Below are positions 34,701 through 45,004 of a DNA stretch of 64,000 bases, piece by piece. The notes below the pieces were generated by a model. It did no database searches. It was not told the origin of the DNA and saw only the letters and a list, made by a program, of their open reading frames with translations. Positions within the stretch are counted from its first letter, which is position 1. Each line of letters starts with the position of its first letter. The position numbers were made by a program, and so were the translations under genes. Source of the DNA: Megaustenia siamemsis (Eukaryota > Mollusca > Gastropoda > Stylommatophora > Ariophantidae); contig JAVIAB010000092.1 of the NCBI GenBank assembly GCA_032433765.1, forward strand, positions 39,977,218-40,041,217, read 5' to 3'.

Positions 34701-37700
34701 GGCCATGTAATGAGAAGAGAACAACTGGAATATATTGTAACAACTTGGAAAATTGAGGGACAAATAGATAGAGGGAAGCAAAGAGAAAAAATACCAGACA
34801 GCTTAAGAGAATGGCTTGGCAGAAGGTCAACAACAGAAATGATAAATAACTGTCGAGATCGAAAGTTGTGGAGAGACATGATCACCAACGCCAGCAGGTC
34901 TGGTACTTGATGATGATGATGTTATAATATTGATAGATGTTCGGTATTAAACAACAATTCAGATCATTTCAACAACAGAAATGATAAATAACTGTCGAGA
35001 TCGAAAGTTGTGGAGAGACATGATCACCAACGCCAGCAGGTCTGGTACTTGATGATGATGATGTTATAATATTGATAGATGTTCGGTATTAAACAACAAT
35101 TCAGATCATCATTGATAGATGTATGAGCATATAGATGTGTTGATGTTAATAGTGACCACAACCTGTGCATTGGGAAAATAAGATTAAAATTTAAAAGCCA
35201 ACAGTAGATATCAACTACAAATAAAATTGATAGTCATAACCTGGAAGATGAAGCCATGAAGAACAATTTTAACATAGAGCTAAGTAATTGTTATGCAGCA
35301 CTTGGAGAAATAGACATAGATATCAAAGAAATGTGGGACTCACAAAGCAAAATACTAATGACAGCAGCAGAATCGAGCGCCGGACTGAAGAAAGTGGAAG
35401 AACGAGCATGGATTTGAGACACTACATGGAAATACATCAAACAAAGAACAGAAGCGAGGAGAGCCATGACTAATGTAAAGAGAGACCTTGGAAAGGTCCT
35501 GGCAAAAGCAACATACAAAGAATTAGACAACAAAGTAACAAGTTTGGCAAGATGAGATATAAGAGTTTATATAGACAATTTGGCAGAGACAGCTGCAATT
35601 ACAGGAGACAGCAGAACTCTCTATACTGTGCAAAAGATGCTGACAAATGCCTATACATCCAGTGGAACACAAATTCTAGACAAATCTGGATTAATGCTAA
35701 CAACAAGCGCAGACATAAAAGCCCGTTGGGCGGAACACTTCAAAGAAATTCTTAAAAATCCACTACCCCACAGTTTAATAGATTTTTAAGCTGAAACACC
35801 AGCAGCAGAATTAGATATAAATTTAGATGACCTTGAGTAAAAGTGAGACCTCCTTAAAGCGTATGAACAACAAGGCTGCTGGCAAGGATAAGTTAACAGC
35901 TGAGATCCTCAAGGCAATTGATAGCCATAATTGAATACACCTCCAGAAAATGTTCAACATCATTTGGAAAGCAGAGAAGGTAGCTCATAAGTGGAAAAAA
36001 TGAACCATTGTTAAGATTCCAAAAAAGCCCAATCTCAGAGATTGTAACAACTGGAGAGGTGTGACACTTTTGTCAGTTGCCTCAAAGTTATTCTGCAAAA
36101 TCATCATGAAAAGAATAAAGGATTCAATAGATACAGTAATGCGTGAAGAACAGACTGAATAACCCCCTTCCCAGGCAAAGCCACAAAAGAAACCCTGCTC
36201 AGAATAATAAATCAGTGTAGAGAAGAAAGATTAATTCTGATAAAAGTTACATTTATTGTGAAGAAGATAAGAAATGAGGTATCAGCAGCTAATGTTCAGA
36301 AACTTTGTGTTGAGGTGGAGTAACTTTATGAAACAGCTACTGCTTATTTGGAAAAGTGAATAACAAACTTGAATAAGTTTTCCACCACCTTTACGTGGGT
36401 GTTTGAATTCACCTTCAACGTTCCAGGACACAAGCCAATGTGGAAAGATGTTCTCTTCTGTTCTCTAATGAATACGCAGTAGACAAAGGAACAAAATCGT
36501 TTGCTCGTGTCAACAGTTGAAGCTTAATTAAATGTTTATTTAATTATTGAATGAACTACATCATGTTTTATGATTACATTATTCAGTGGCAAGATCTTCT
36601 CTCGAAGACTTTGAAACAAAAAAAAAAAAAAAGAAGTAAAGTACCCCTGTCACGCCAAGTGGTGTAAAGGGAAATATGGTGTTAGTGACCCTATATTTTA
36701 CAGACCTTCAGCACATGATTTTTGGAGTAATGTGGTCGATATTATGTCCGTGCTGCTTTACTTTCCCAGAAAAAAATCCGGTACCCATTTAAGGCTGGGT
36801 GAACCTGGAAGCCGTCGGTTGGGATCGAACCCTACCCCTTGTTCTTTTTTAATTCATTTCACTAACCACTGAGCTATCGCGGCTCCCAAGGCTTTGAAAC
36901 CAGAGTCAGGCAAATATGAGATGCAGCCAATGCAAGATTGAACAGGAAACCAAGGTAGTAATTCAGAAAGTACTAATATCCTAATTATTTGTATGATAAA
37001 GTGTGAGTTTTCTAAATTTTAATTTATAATAATGTTATTGTTATTTTAATTATTTGCGTAACTAGTGAAAACATTAATTTGTTTAGCATCTCTGAGTTCA
37101 CTTATGCTGACATCTTATTATGTCCCGGTTCCGCCTCTTAAAAAAAACCCATTTGTCTCAGTTCCAGCTCTGAAGATTATGACAACCTTATAATTATAAA
37201 CTATATTTTATATAGGTATGGCCCTTTTCGTCTTGTCAGACGGTCTAGTGGAGGCTATTGCGTATTTTTTTGAGGTATTGTTTTTGCCGAACAGCTTCTC
37301 TCGTGGCTAATTCTACCAATGTTTGACAAACACACGCGGTCACATAATGAACAGGTCAGGCTCGCTGGTCCACAGGGTTTACCATCCTTTTTCATGAGTC
37401 TCTTTTCTTCTAAGTCCTGTCTTAGAACAGTCTCAAATGTTGTTATACCGTTCCTTATACGTGCTCTCCATGATGTGCGATCACTTGCCAGATGTTGCCA
37501 GTCGTTTTCACAGATGGAGAAGTCTTTCAGAGATGATTTGCAGATATCTCTATATCGTAGTTTAGGTCTGCCGATTTGTCGTTTTCCGTGTTTTAGCTCG
37601 CCATATAGTATTTGCCTAGGAATGCGTTTTTCTTCCATCCGTTGGACATGCCCCAGCCATCTTAGCCTTCGACTTCTGAGCATCGACATGATTGTTAGGG

Positions 37701-40700
37701 TCTTAGCACGTTGCAGGACAGTTAAGTTGGTTATTTTGTCCTGCCATTTGATGTGCATTATTTTGCGGAGACATCGCATGTGGAAGACATTTAGTCTTTT
37801 TTCCTGGTTTGAGTATGTTGTCCAGGTTTCGGATCCATATAGTAGTGTGCTAAGCACACAAGTTTGATATATTAAGAGTTTAGTCTTTTGAGTTAGTTTC
37901 GTGTTGTTCCATGCCCTTTTTACTTTGCCTACTCTGCCTGGGCACAGGATATGGAGATAGTGCTTTACCCAGTCGCACTATCCCCCTCTCGACTTCGTTT
38001 CAATATATTAATATTTTATATTAATAAATGATTATTATATAAGATAAGCTCAGCTCTTATAGGTATATACAAAATTGTCATATTATATAATAAATATAAC
38101 TATATTAACATACTATCTATCTATCTAATGTCCTTTCGAGCCGAAGATGGCACATAGGGCAGAACCACAATCTCAAAAACAGAAACCTTGCGTGCCAAAG
38201 TCGCACATATTGCAGAGATCACTGCTCTAAAATATATGGCGCTGTATCCATAACAATACTTTTTACAATGACAGCTTGTCAAGCCATCGATCAATCTCCT
38301 TAGTCGCCTCTTACGACATGCCTGGAAGGTCACAGTGTCACTATTCTTTACTTCCCTCATAATGAGGCCCCGGTAACACACACAGGAAATTATTAACATA
38401 CTACAGGAACATAATAAAACTACTAAAGTGCTGAGTATAAAAGAAAAATATTCTTCTTCTTCTTCTTTCCTTCCTCATCTGCCATTCAGCATCGAGGGGA
38501 GATATAATTTACGGTCTTTTGCTCTTCTGTTCGCCTCTGCTGCTGTTATGTTTCCTAGTGCTTCTAATATTCCATCGACCCATCTTTTTCGTGGTCGACC
38601 CTTGGGTCTGGTGTTCTCACAACCAACGTTTGTTGAAGGCTCGTTGTGTTGTGTTTTGTTCTTTCTGCCTTGTCACGTGGCCAAACCATTTTATCTGTTG
38701 TTTCCTTATATATTCTATGGCGGGGGCTATTCCTAGCTTTTTTCTCAGTTCTTCATTTCTGATCTTATTTCTCACACTGTTTCCTGTCATTCGTCTAACA
38801 CATTTCACCTCTGTAGAGGTTATATTTCTTACTGTTCTTGCATCTAGGGTCCAGGTCTGGCATTGGTAGCACAACGTTGGGATGAAGATTGTATTGTATA
38901 GTACTTGTTTTGCCTCTAGAGTTATTTCCTTGTTGGACAATAGTGGCGATAACTGTCCAATGATTTGACAAGCCTTGTTGCATCTTGATTCTATCTCTGC
39001 TGTTTGAGAATTATCATTTGTCATTAGACTTCCTAGGTATTTGAATTCCTCTACTTGTTTTAGTTGTCTGCCTTCTATAGTTATGTTGATGTTATGTTTA
39101 TTTTTGGCGCCTTTCATGACTTCTGTTTTGTTGATGTTGATTTTCATGTTGTATTTTGTGCCTGAGATGTTGAGTTTGTTTAAGTGTTCTTGTAGGTCTT
39201 CTATTGTTTCATGTATTAGTGCCTGGTCGTCTGCAAATAAAAGCTCGTTGATCTCCTTTGTCTCTGATGGGTTGGCTAGCTTGCATATATAGTCCATGTA
39301 TGTAATAAACAGTAGGGGGGATAGTATGCACCCCTGTCTTAAACCTGATCTAACTTCAAAGTGGACTGTGTAGCCTGCTGTTTTTCTGACCCTGCAGCTG
39401 CCGTTGATGTAGAGACTTTTAATAAGGTTGGTTAGATGTTGGCTTACTCCGTATGTTGTTAGTATCTCCCACAGTTGTTCTGTTTACTCTGTCAAATGCT
39501 TTTTCCTGGTCAATGAAGGCTATGTATAAGTTTTGATTGTGTTCTGTAATTTTTTCTGCAAGCTGTTTTAATGTGAATAGTGCGTCAGTACATCCTCTGT
39601 TTTTTCAGAACCCCATTTGAGAATCGTTTAACTGTAGTTCTATTATTGGTCTCAGCCTTTTTTCCAAGATTTTGGCGTATAGCTTTCCTACATGGCTGAG
39701 AAGAGATATACCTCTATATTGATTGCAGTCTCTTTTGCTACCTTTCTTTTTCCATATTGGTATAATGATTGCCTGTTGCCAGTCATCTGGGGCTTGTTGT
39801 TGGTGCTATGCTGCATTAAATATTCTGTGCAGCCATTGCACTCCTGTTCCTCCTGTTGCTGCTTTTATTTCTATTGGTATGTTATCTATCCCCTGTGCTT
39901 TATTTCTTGGAGCATATTTGATTACTTCTTCGATTTCCTCTTTCATGATGTTGGGTTGAGTATTTGTGAGTTCTAGCGTGGTTTTGTTGTCTTAACAAAA
40001 GTAAATTAATCTAATTTAATAGTTTATAATTTATAAAAATGTAGTGTTAACTTTATCTTAAGCCTTAATGCGTCACTTAATCATGTTAATCTAGTTTTAA
40101 TTAATAATAGATTATTGCTTTTTAATTTTATTCTATTAAAATAATGATCGAAGTCATGAATGTCGCCAAAAATAAACATAACATCAACATAACTATAACT
40201 ATAGAAGGCAGACAACTAAAACAAGTAGAAGAATTCAAATACCTAGGAAGTCTAATGACAAACGATAATTCTCAAACAGCAGAGATAGAATCAAGATGCA
40301 ACAAAGCTTGTCAAATCATGGGACAGTTATCACCACTATTGTCCAACAAGGAAATAACTCTGGAGGCAAAACGAGCACTATACAATACAATCTTCATCCC
40401 AACGTTGTGCTACCAATGCCAGATCTGGACCCTAGATGCAAGAACAATAAGAAATATAACCTCTACAGAGATGAAATGTGTTATACAAATGACAGGTAAC
40501 AGTCTGAGAGATAAGATCAGAAATTAAGAACTGAGAAAAACGCTAGGAATAGCCCCTGCCATAGAATATATAAGGAAACAACAGATAAAATGGTTTGGCC
40601 ACGTGACAAGGCAGAAAGAAAAAAACACAACACAACGAGCCTTCAACAAACGTTGTGAGAACACCAGACCCAAGGGTCGACTACGAAAAAGATGGGTAGA

Positions 40701-41315
40701 GATAGAATATTAGAAGAACTAGGTAGGAAACATAACAGCAGCAGCGGCAGAGGAAACAACAGCAAAAGACCGCAAATTATATCTCCCCTCGACGCTGAAA
40801 GGCAGATGAGGAAGGAAAGAAGAAGAAGAAAATAATGATCTTTCTACTTCTACTACAAGACACTGACAGACATTTTAACATATCTAGTTTCTTAAGTTTC
40901 TAGCATGGGGCAAATATGAAATATCAAAATATGATATTTAAATATATTAATATTTATACAATTATACATACATTATACATTAGTATGTTTTGTTATGTAG
41001 TATGTTTAACAGACATAAGTACAGTACAGGATATAAATATAGTAAGACATTTGTGACATAATAAGTTAGTTAACTTGATATATATATTATCATATTAATT
41101 TCTAAACTTCAAATCAAAGACAAAATGGTAAACTGTGTACTGTAAACGAAACGTACCTGCGCCTGCCCAATGTTTTGATTTTGACAATTTTGATTTTGTT
41201 TCAGCGAGTTTTTGTACGCCACGAAACTAGAAGTACCAGAAGTACTGTTTCTGTAGCAACGACTACAATAATACATGCAAAGCTTCGATAGCACACTAAT
41301 ATTAGTTACCCTCAT
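31553..41315 (-). CDS. FXN: Frataxin, five-exon gene
   Basis: Frataxin is a mitochondrial matrix protein that stimulates Fe-S cluster assembly on the NFS1-ISD11-ISCU complex. The coding exons on the minus strand are 41157-41315, 34452-34591, 33795-33921, 33129-33226 and 31553-31715, joined in frame to 228 codons with GT-AG introns throughout. Exon 1 gives a basic, Ser-rich presequence starting [19 protein letters not shown]. Exon 3 carries the acidic helix ([20 protein letters not shown]). Exon 4 carries the signature [19 protein letters not shown], and at 98 bp it has the length of the human exon. Exon 5 starts [19 protein letters not shown]. The exon 4/5 join restores the Ser of SGPKRYD. 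Length is close to human frataxin (210). Introns 1, 3 and 4 contain LINEs and SINEs. Exon 1 is the least certain; the other four are firm. Confidence 0.93.
31957..31978. repeat. Poly-G tract in FXN intron 4
   Basis: A run of about 21 G directly before SINE2. A second, shorter run is at 34061-34074 in intron 2. Such tracts are unstable and often mis-sequenced. Confidence 0.9.
31979..32480 (+). mobile_element. tRNA-derived SINE2, interrupted by SINE1
   Basis: It begins GCGGCCTCGGTAGCATAGTTGG, which holds an A-box-like sequence, with a B box GTGTTCGATTCC about 50 bp on (near 32040). The body runs to 32153, is split by SINE1 (32154-32412) and resumes at 32413 with TTGGGAAGGTGAGGAATATT up to about 32480. 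The 3' end is not sharply defined. Confidence 0.7.
32154..32412 (-). mobile_element. SINE1 nested in SINE2
   Basis: Complete SINE1 copy, head at 32412 (GGGAGCCGCGATAGCTCAG on the minus strand), tail GTACTTTACTTTTTTTC. It is flanked by ATTACCCTGGG (32143-32153) and ATTACCTTGGG (32413-32423), an 11-bp duplication with one mismatch. It lies in FXN intron 4. Confidence 0.9.
33129..33226 (-). CDS. FXN: FXN exon 4 (signature exon)
   Basis: A 98-bp exon with acceptor TTTTCATAG and donor CAG/GTGAGT. It encodes [20 protein letters not shown] and then [12 protein letters not shown], the most conserved part of frataxin. Confidence 0.96.
33512..33680 (+). mobile_element. LINE family F 3' stub with 10-bp TSD
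   Basis: The last ~170 bp of family F (from GAACACCAGACCC to the GGAAGGAAAGAAGAAG tail) inserted in FXN intron 3. AATACTTATG is duplicated at 33502-33511 and 33681-33690. Confidence 0.9.
33795..33921 (-). CDS. FXN: FXN exon 3 (acidic helix)
   Basis: Acceptor TTTATTTGTAG, donor TATGGG/GTAAGG. It encodes [18 protein letters not shown] and [11 protein letters not shown], the helix with the acidic ridge used for metal and partner contact, then KKDYDCSYG. Confidence 0.94.
34452..34591 (-). CDS. FXN: FXN exon 2
   Basis: A 140-bp exon with acceptor GGAAACATCAG and donor GATCGTAA/GTAAGT. The reading frame is fixed by the AA|G lysine codon shared with exon 3. It encodes the poorly conserved linker ([29 protein letters not shown]) that probably contains the mitochondrial processing site. 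Confidence 0.8.
34664..34916 (+). mobile_element. LINE family E fragment in FXN intron 1
   Basis: It encodes [20 protein letters not shown] and then [20 protein letters not shown], with a (GAT)n tail. It is close to the 22395 copy but 5' truncated. A TATAAT repeat flanks it but is too short to call a target duplication. Confidence 0.8.
34827..35110. repeat. 142-bp tandem duplication
   Basis: 34827-34968 is repeated at 34969-35110 with only the final base different. The unit spans the end of the family E fragment, about 35 bp of flank and the first ~25 bp of the family A relic, so it arose after both were in place. Confidence 0.95.
35085..36165 (+). pseudogene. LINE family A relic, internal part
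   Basis: It corresponds to about 9529-10605 of the full copy, from the SDHN end of the endonuclease to EEQ of the RT palm, with stops (for example TGA at about 35416 and TAA at about 35787) and several indels. It ends abruptly at GAAGAACAGACTGAATAACC and lacks the 3' half. It is clearly older than the copies at 8745 and 51050. Confidence 0.85.
36166..36604. other. Unannotated stretch in FXN intron 1
   Basis: Nothing recognised on either strand. Confidence 0.35.
36618..36887 (-). mobile_element. SINE1 copy in FXN intron 1
   Basis: A full SINE1 with tRNA-like head at 36887 and a longer poly-A-like tail region (on the plus strand a run of A at about 36618-36632). It is flanked by AAGACTTTGAAAC (36605-36617) and AAGGCTTTGAAAC (36888-36900), 13 bp with one mismatch. 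Confidence 0.9.
36901..37202. other. Unannotated stretch in FXN intron 1
   Basis: Nothing recognised. Confidence 0.35.
37214..38010 (-). mobile_element. LINE family C, C-terminal fragment with zinc-finger tail
   Basis: The minus-strand frame (200 codons open from 37857 to 37255, continuing upstream) reads [70 protein letters not shown], and ends with [21 protein letters not shown], a C2HC-type finger. The finger is intact, and the stop is natural. AT-rich repeats ATATTTTATAT at 37203-37213 and 38011-38021 may be the target duplication. A relic of a similar family is at 45895-46240. Confidence 0.82.
38116..38390 (-). mobile_element. Short non-autonomous retroelement with family A-like tail, 13-bp TSD
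   Basis: A 275-bp element without coding capacity. Its 3' end on the minus strand (GCCCTATGTGCCATCTTCGG, CTCGAAAGGACATTAGATAG) resembles the family A tail (GCCCTATGGGCCGGTTACGG, CTCGAAAGGTCAATAGATAG). The body contains GTCGTAAGAGGCGACTAAGG. It is flanked by a perfect 13-bp duplication TATTAACATACTA (38103-38115 and 38391-38403). No tRNA boxes were seen, so it is either a SINE with another head or a 5'-truncated element. Confidence 0.8.
38450..39990 (-). mobile_element. LINE family F, RT-containing copy
   Basis: Reverse transcriptase on the minus strand: [20 protein letters not shown] (about 39720-39780), [15 protein letters not shown] (about 39500), [13 protein letters not shown] (about 39330), [15 protein letters not shown] (about 39235), [13 protein letters not shown] (about 39045), [13 protein letters not shown]. 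The 226 codons from 39297 to 38617 are open. Stops and frame changes occur upstream, and it is 5' truncated within the RT. The tail is (GAAGAAGAA)n. It lies in FXN intron 1; no clear target duplication was found. Confidence 0.87.
40150..40828 (+). mobile_element. LINE family F, 3' copy with 12-bp TSD
   Basis: It encodes [40 protein letters not shown] and, after a stop, [18 protein letters not shown], then the GAAGAAGAAG tail. It is flanked by AAAATAATGATC at 40138-40149 and 40829-40840, a perfect 12-bp duplication. It is inserted head to head with the minus copy at 38450-39990 in FXN intron 1. Confidence 0.92.
41157..41315 (-). CDS. FXN: FXN exon 1 (presequence)
   Basis: ATG at 41315-41313, donor GGCGCAG/GTACGT at 41157/41156. 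It encodes 53 residues beginning [20 protein letters not shown], with basic and hydroxylated residues and few acidic ones, as in mitochondrial import signals. The phase (0) fits exon 2. Assignment rests on phase, position and composition, not on a conserved motif. Confidence 0.7.
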
Positions 41316-42136
41316 GTTCTTTCACTATTTTTTTAAATATTTGTACAAAATGTTGGTTTCTACAGTTTAAAACGGTACATTATTTACCAATTTTTACCCA
41401 ATTGACAGATACTATAGTAAATGTTGCGTATTTATATTTGGTTTTACTTTTTTAATTTACTGAATAATACTCTTTTACTTCTGAAAACCAAATCTTGTGT
41501 ATCATCAACATCATGCGCCATACCGGCATACCGGTGGTGTAGAGTAGATGATCTTGTCTTTCCGTTGTTCTCACTCCACAGTGCGCGGAATAAATTGTGT
41601 TGATTGTTTACCGTGACATAACACCAAGCTATCAAGTATATTCTCACTTTATGTCTCCCGTGATCTCTCTTTTCCTATATTTTGCGCGGCAATTTGATGA
41701 ACAAAATTATATAATATAATAGATAGCCTTTGGCGAGAGAAATGCAATGCTTGAATGCTACCTCATTCACATTTTTCCAATACATTATACATCAATTATT
41801 TAAAATGTTATGTACGTTTAAGTACCAAATTAGTAATTCAATGTGATTTAATCAGTCACGCCACTTTAGAGAAATTTCTTCAGCCTAAACAAACATAAGA
41901 GGCACCAAAAATAATACGCGAACCAAATATATATGTCACCAACTCGCCATAAGGTTACGAGTTACGGCAATTCTTTTCTTTCATTCCTCGTTGTCAGCGT
42001 CGAAGAGATTATGGCAATAAGTTATTGAAACAATATGGCGTTATGCATGGGTCAATGTGATTTCATCGTACCGGGAAAAAAAAATTAAATAACAGACCTC
42101 CCAGCCTTAAGACATCTTTCATATAGCTCCAGAATG
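41316..42136. other. 5' flank of FXN, nothing else recognised
   Basis: It presumably contains the FXN promoter and 5' UTR, but no TATA box or other motif could be placed with confidence. Confidence 0.35.
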
Positions 42137-42148
42137 TGGATAAATGAA

Positions 42149-43525
42149 ACTTCTTTCCTTACTCATTTGCCTTTCAGTGTCGAGGGGAGATATAATTTGC
42201 GGTCTTTTGCTCTTCTGTTCGCCTCTGCTGCTGTTATGTTTCCTAGTGCTTCTAATATTCCATCCATCCATCTTTTTCGTGGTCGACCATTGGGTCTGGT
42301 ATTCTCACGTTTGCTGAAAGCTCGTTGTGTTGTGTTTTGAGCTTTTTGCCTTGTCACGTGGCCAAACCATTTTATCTGTTGTTTCTTTATACATTCTATG
42401 GCGGGGCTATTCCTAGCTTTTTTCTCAGTTCTTCATTTCTGATCTTATCTCTCAGACTGTTTCCTGTCATTCGTCTAACACATTTCTCTCCATAGAGGTT
42501 ATTTTTCTTATTGTTTTTGCATCTAGGGTCCAGGTCTGGCATTGGTAGCACAACGTTGGGATGAAGATTCTATTGTATAGTACTTGTTTTGCCTCTAGAG
42601 TTATTTCCTTGTTGGACAATAGTGGTGATAACTGTCCAATAATTTAACAAGGTTTATTCCATCTTGACTCTATCTCTGCTGTTTGTGAATTATCGTTTGT
42701 GACTAAACTTCCTATGTGTTTGAATTCCTCTACTTGTTTTAGTTGCCTGCCTTCTATAGTTATGTTGATATTATCTTTATTTTTGGCGACATTCATGACT
42801 TCTCTTTTGTCGGATGTTGATTTTCATGTTGTATTTTGTGCCTGAGCTGTTGAATTTGTTTAAGTGTTCTTGTATGTCTTCTATTGTTTCATGTATTAGT
42901 GCCTGATCGTCAGCAAGTAAAGGCTCGTTGATCTCCTCTGTCTTTGATGGATTGGTTAGCTTCCATATATAGTCCATGTATGTAATAAACAGTAGGGGGT
43001 ATAGTACGCACCCCGTCTTACACCTGATTTAACTTCGAAGTGGTCTGTGTAGCCTGCTGCTGTTCTGACCCTGCAGTTGAGGCAGAGACTTTTAATAAGG
43101 TTGGTTAGATGTTGGCTTACTCTGTATGTTGTTAGTATCTCCCACAGTTGTTCTCTGTTTATTCTGTCGAATGCTTTTTCCTGGTCAATGAAGGTTATGT
43201 ATAAATTTTGATTGTGAATAGAGCGTCAGTACATTCTCTGTTTTTTTCGGAACCCTATTTTAGAATCGCTTAATTGTAGTTCTATTACTGGTCTTAGCCT
43301 TTTTTCCCACGATTTTGGTGTAAGGCTATCCTAAATGGCTGAGAAGAGATATACCTCTATATTGATTGCAGTCTCTTATGCTACTTTTCTTTTTCCGTAT
43401 TGGTACGATGATTGCCTGTTACCAGTCTTCTGAGACTTGTTGTTGGTGCCATGCTGCATTAAATAATTTGTGCAGTCATTGCACTCCTGCTGCTGCCATT
43501 AATTCTATTGGTATGTTATCTATAA
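42149..43525 (-). mobile_element. LINE family F, older copy with 12-bp TSD
   Basis: On the minus strand it carries the same blocks as 38450-39990 with stops and indels (for example [20 protein letters not shown], where the catalytic box reads LADD). It is flanked by TGGATAAATGAA at 42137-42148 and 43526-43537. Its 5' truncation point is close to that of the 38450 copy. Confidence 0.9.
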
Positions 43526-43555
43526 ATGGATAAATGAATGGTTAATCATATGTAA

Positions 43556-43650
43556 AAAAAGTCAACAACAGAACTGATAGCACGGTAGATAGAAGTTTGT
43601 GGAAGGGCATGATCGCCTACGCCAACCGGTGTGGCACATGATGGTGATAG
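43556..43650 (+). pseudogene. LINE family E 3' stub
   Basis: It matches the last ~90 bp of family E (QQQN/TELI...RSLWKGMIAYANRCGT-like) and ends in ATGATGGTGAT. Confidence 0.55.
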
Positions 43651-43984
43651 TAATCATATATCCAAATTAAAGAACTTTTGGAATTGTATTTTTTAAAACA
43701 ATTTTTCAGTGACAAGATTACGTAAGGTCGTAAAGACGCTATTAAAACCGATTTAAATTGTCTCTATGAGGATAAATACAATTTTTTTTTTTAATTAGAG
43801 TAGATTTTGACTTGAAACTTCACATATTTATGTAGAATTTGACGCCGAATATAAAAATGCACACCTATTAACTTTATCTAATCGAACTGCGTAATGAAAT
43901 TAGATTTTCGTTCAATGGTGATAAAGATCGCAATTTTTAACATTGATCTGTCGATTGAAAAGGTAAAAACTTCGCAATTAAGGA
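43651..43984. other. Unannotated stretch
   Basis: Nothing recognised. Confidence 0.35.
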
Positions 43985-44478
43985 GGGGACAGCTATCACC
44001 ACCATTGTCCAACAAGAAAATTACCCTACAGGAAAAACGGGCACTCTACAATACAATCTTCATCCCAACGTTGTGCTACCAATGCCAGTCATGGACCCTA
44101 GATGCAAAAACAAAAAGACAAATACATTTACCGAGATTAAATGTATTAGACGAACGACAGGAAACAGCCTGAGAGATAAGATCATAAATGAAAAACTGAG
44201 AAAAAAGTTAGGAATAATCCCCGCCGTATAATATATAAAGAAACAACAGATAAAATGGTTTGGCCACGTGATATGGCAGAAAGATCACAACACAACGAGC
44301 CTTCAGCAAATGTTGCGAAAATACCAGACCCAAGAGCCGACCACAAAAAAGATGGATTGATGAAGTATTTAAAACACGAGCAAAAATAATAGCAGTAGAG
44401 GACAACAGAAGAACAAAAGACCACAAATGATATCTCCAATCGACGCTGAAAGGCAAATGAGGAAGAAAAGACGAAATG
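43985..44478 (+). pseudogene. LINE family F 3' relic
   Basis: It reads QLSPPLSNKKITLQEKRALY and [20 protein letters not shown], then a broken LRKKLGIIPAV and the end of the family with the diverged tail GAGGAAGAAAAGACG. No target duplication was found. Confidence 0.8.
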
Positions 44479-44785
44479 TTTTATTGTAGCAGTTGTCTGC
44501 AGTGTAGCGTAGTCAGAGCTGTCTGGGCAGTCAGTCATCAGATCATTCTTATTTTATGTTGATTGCATCTATCATATTGGCAGATGGTCTGTAGGTAGTA
44601 ATCTGTAATGTCACCAGGTCTTGTCAGATGTATTCATCGACGAGCAGCTTCTCTTTTTGCTTCCTTTTCTTCAGCGATCAGCAATAACCACGTATTTAGA
44701 CCAGCTGGGATCACGAACAAGACAGTACGTTTGAAGTCATCACTGGTTCTCCATAACTTGTCATCTAGGGTTGTTTCTGTGGGCC
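44479..44785. other. Unannotated stretch
   Basis: Nothing recognised apart from weak similarity to LINE sequence near 44740. Confidence 0.3.
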
Positions 44786-44995
44786 ATATTTGTGTTATAG
44801 GAAATTTGGACTACTTGGTTACAACTGGCAAAATAAAAGGAAAAAGAGATCGCGACGACAAAGAGAGAAAATACTGGATAGCTTGGTGTCATGGCATGGA
44901 AAACAGTCAACAACAGAACTGATAAGATGCACTGTAGATAGAAGATTGTGGATCATGATCGCTTACGCCAACCGGAATGGTACACGATGATGATG
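44786..44995 (+). pseudogene. LINE family E 3' relic
   Basis: It matches the YLVTTGKIKGKRDR, REKILDSLVSWHGKQSTTEL and DRRLW..MIAYANRNGT parts of the family, with a frameshift, and ends in (GAT)n. Confidence 0.7.
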
Positions 44996-45004
44996 ATATT
45001 TGTG

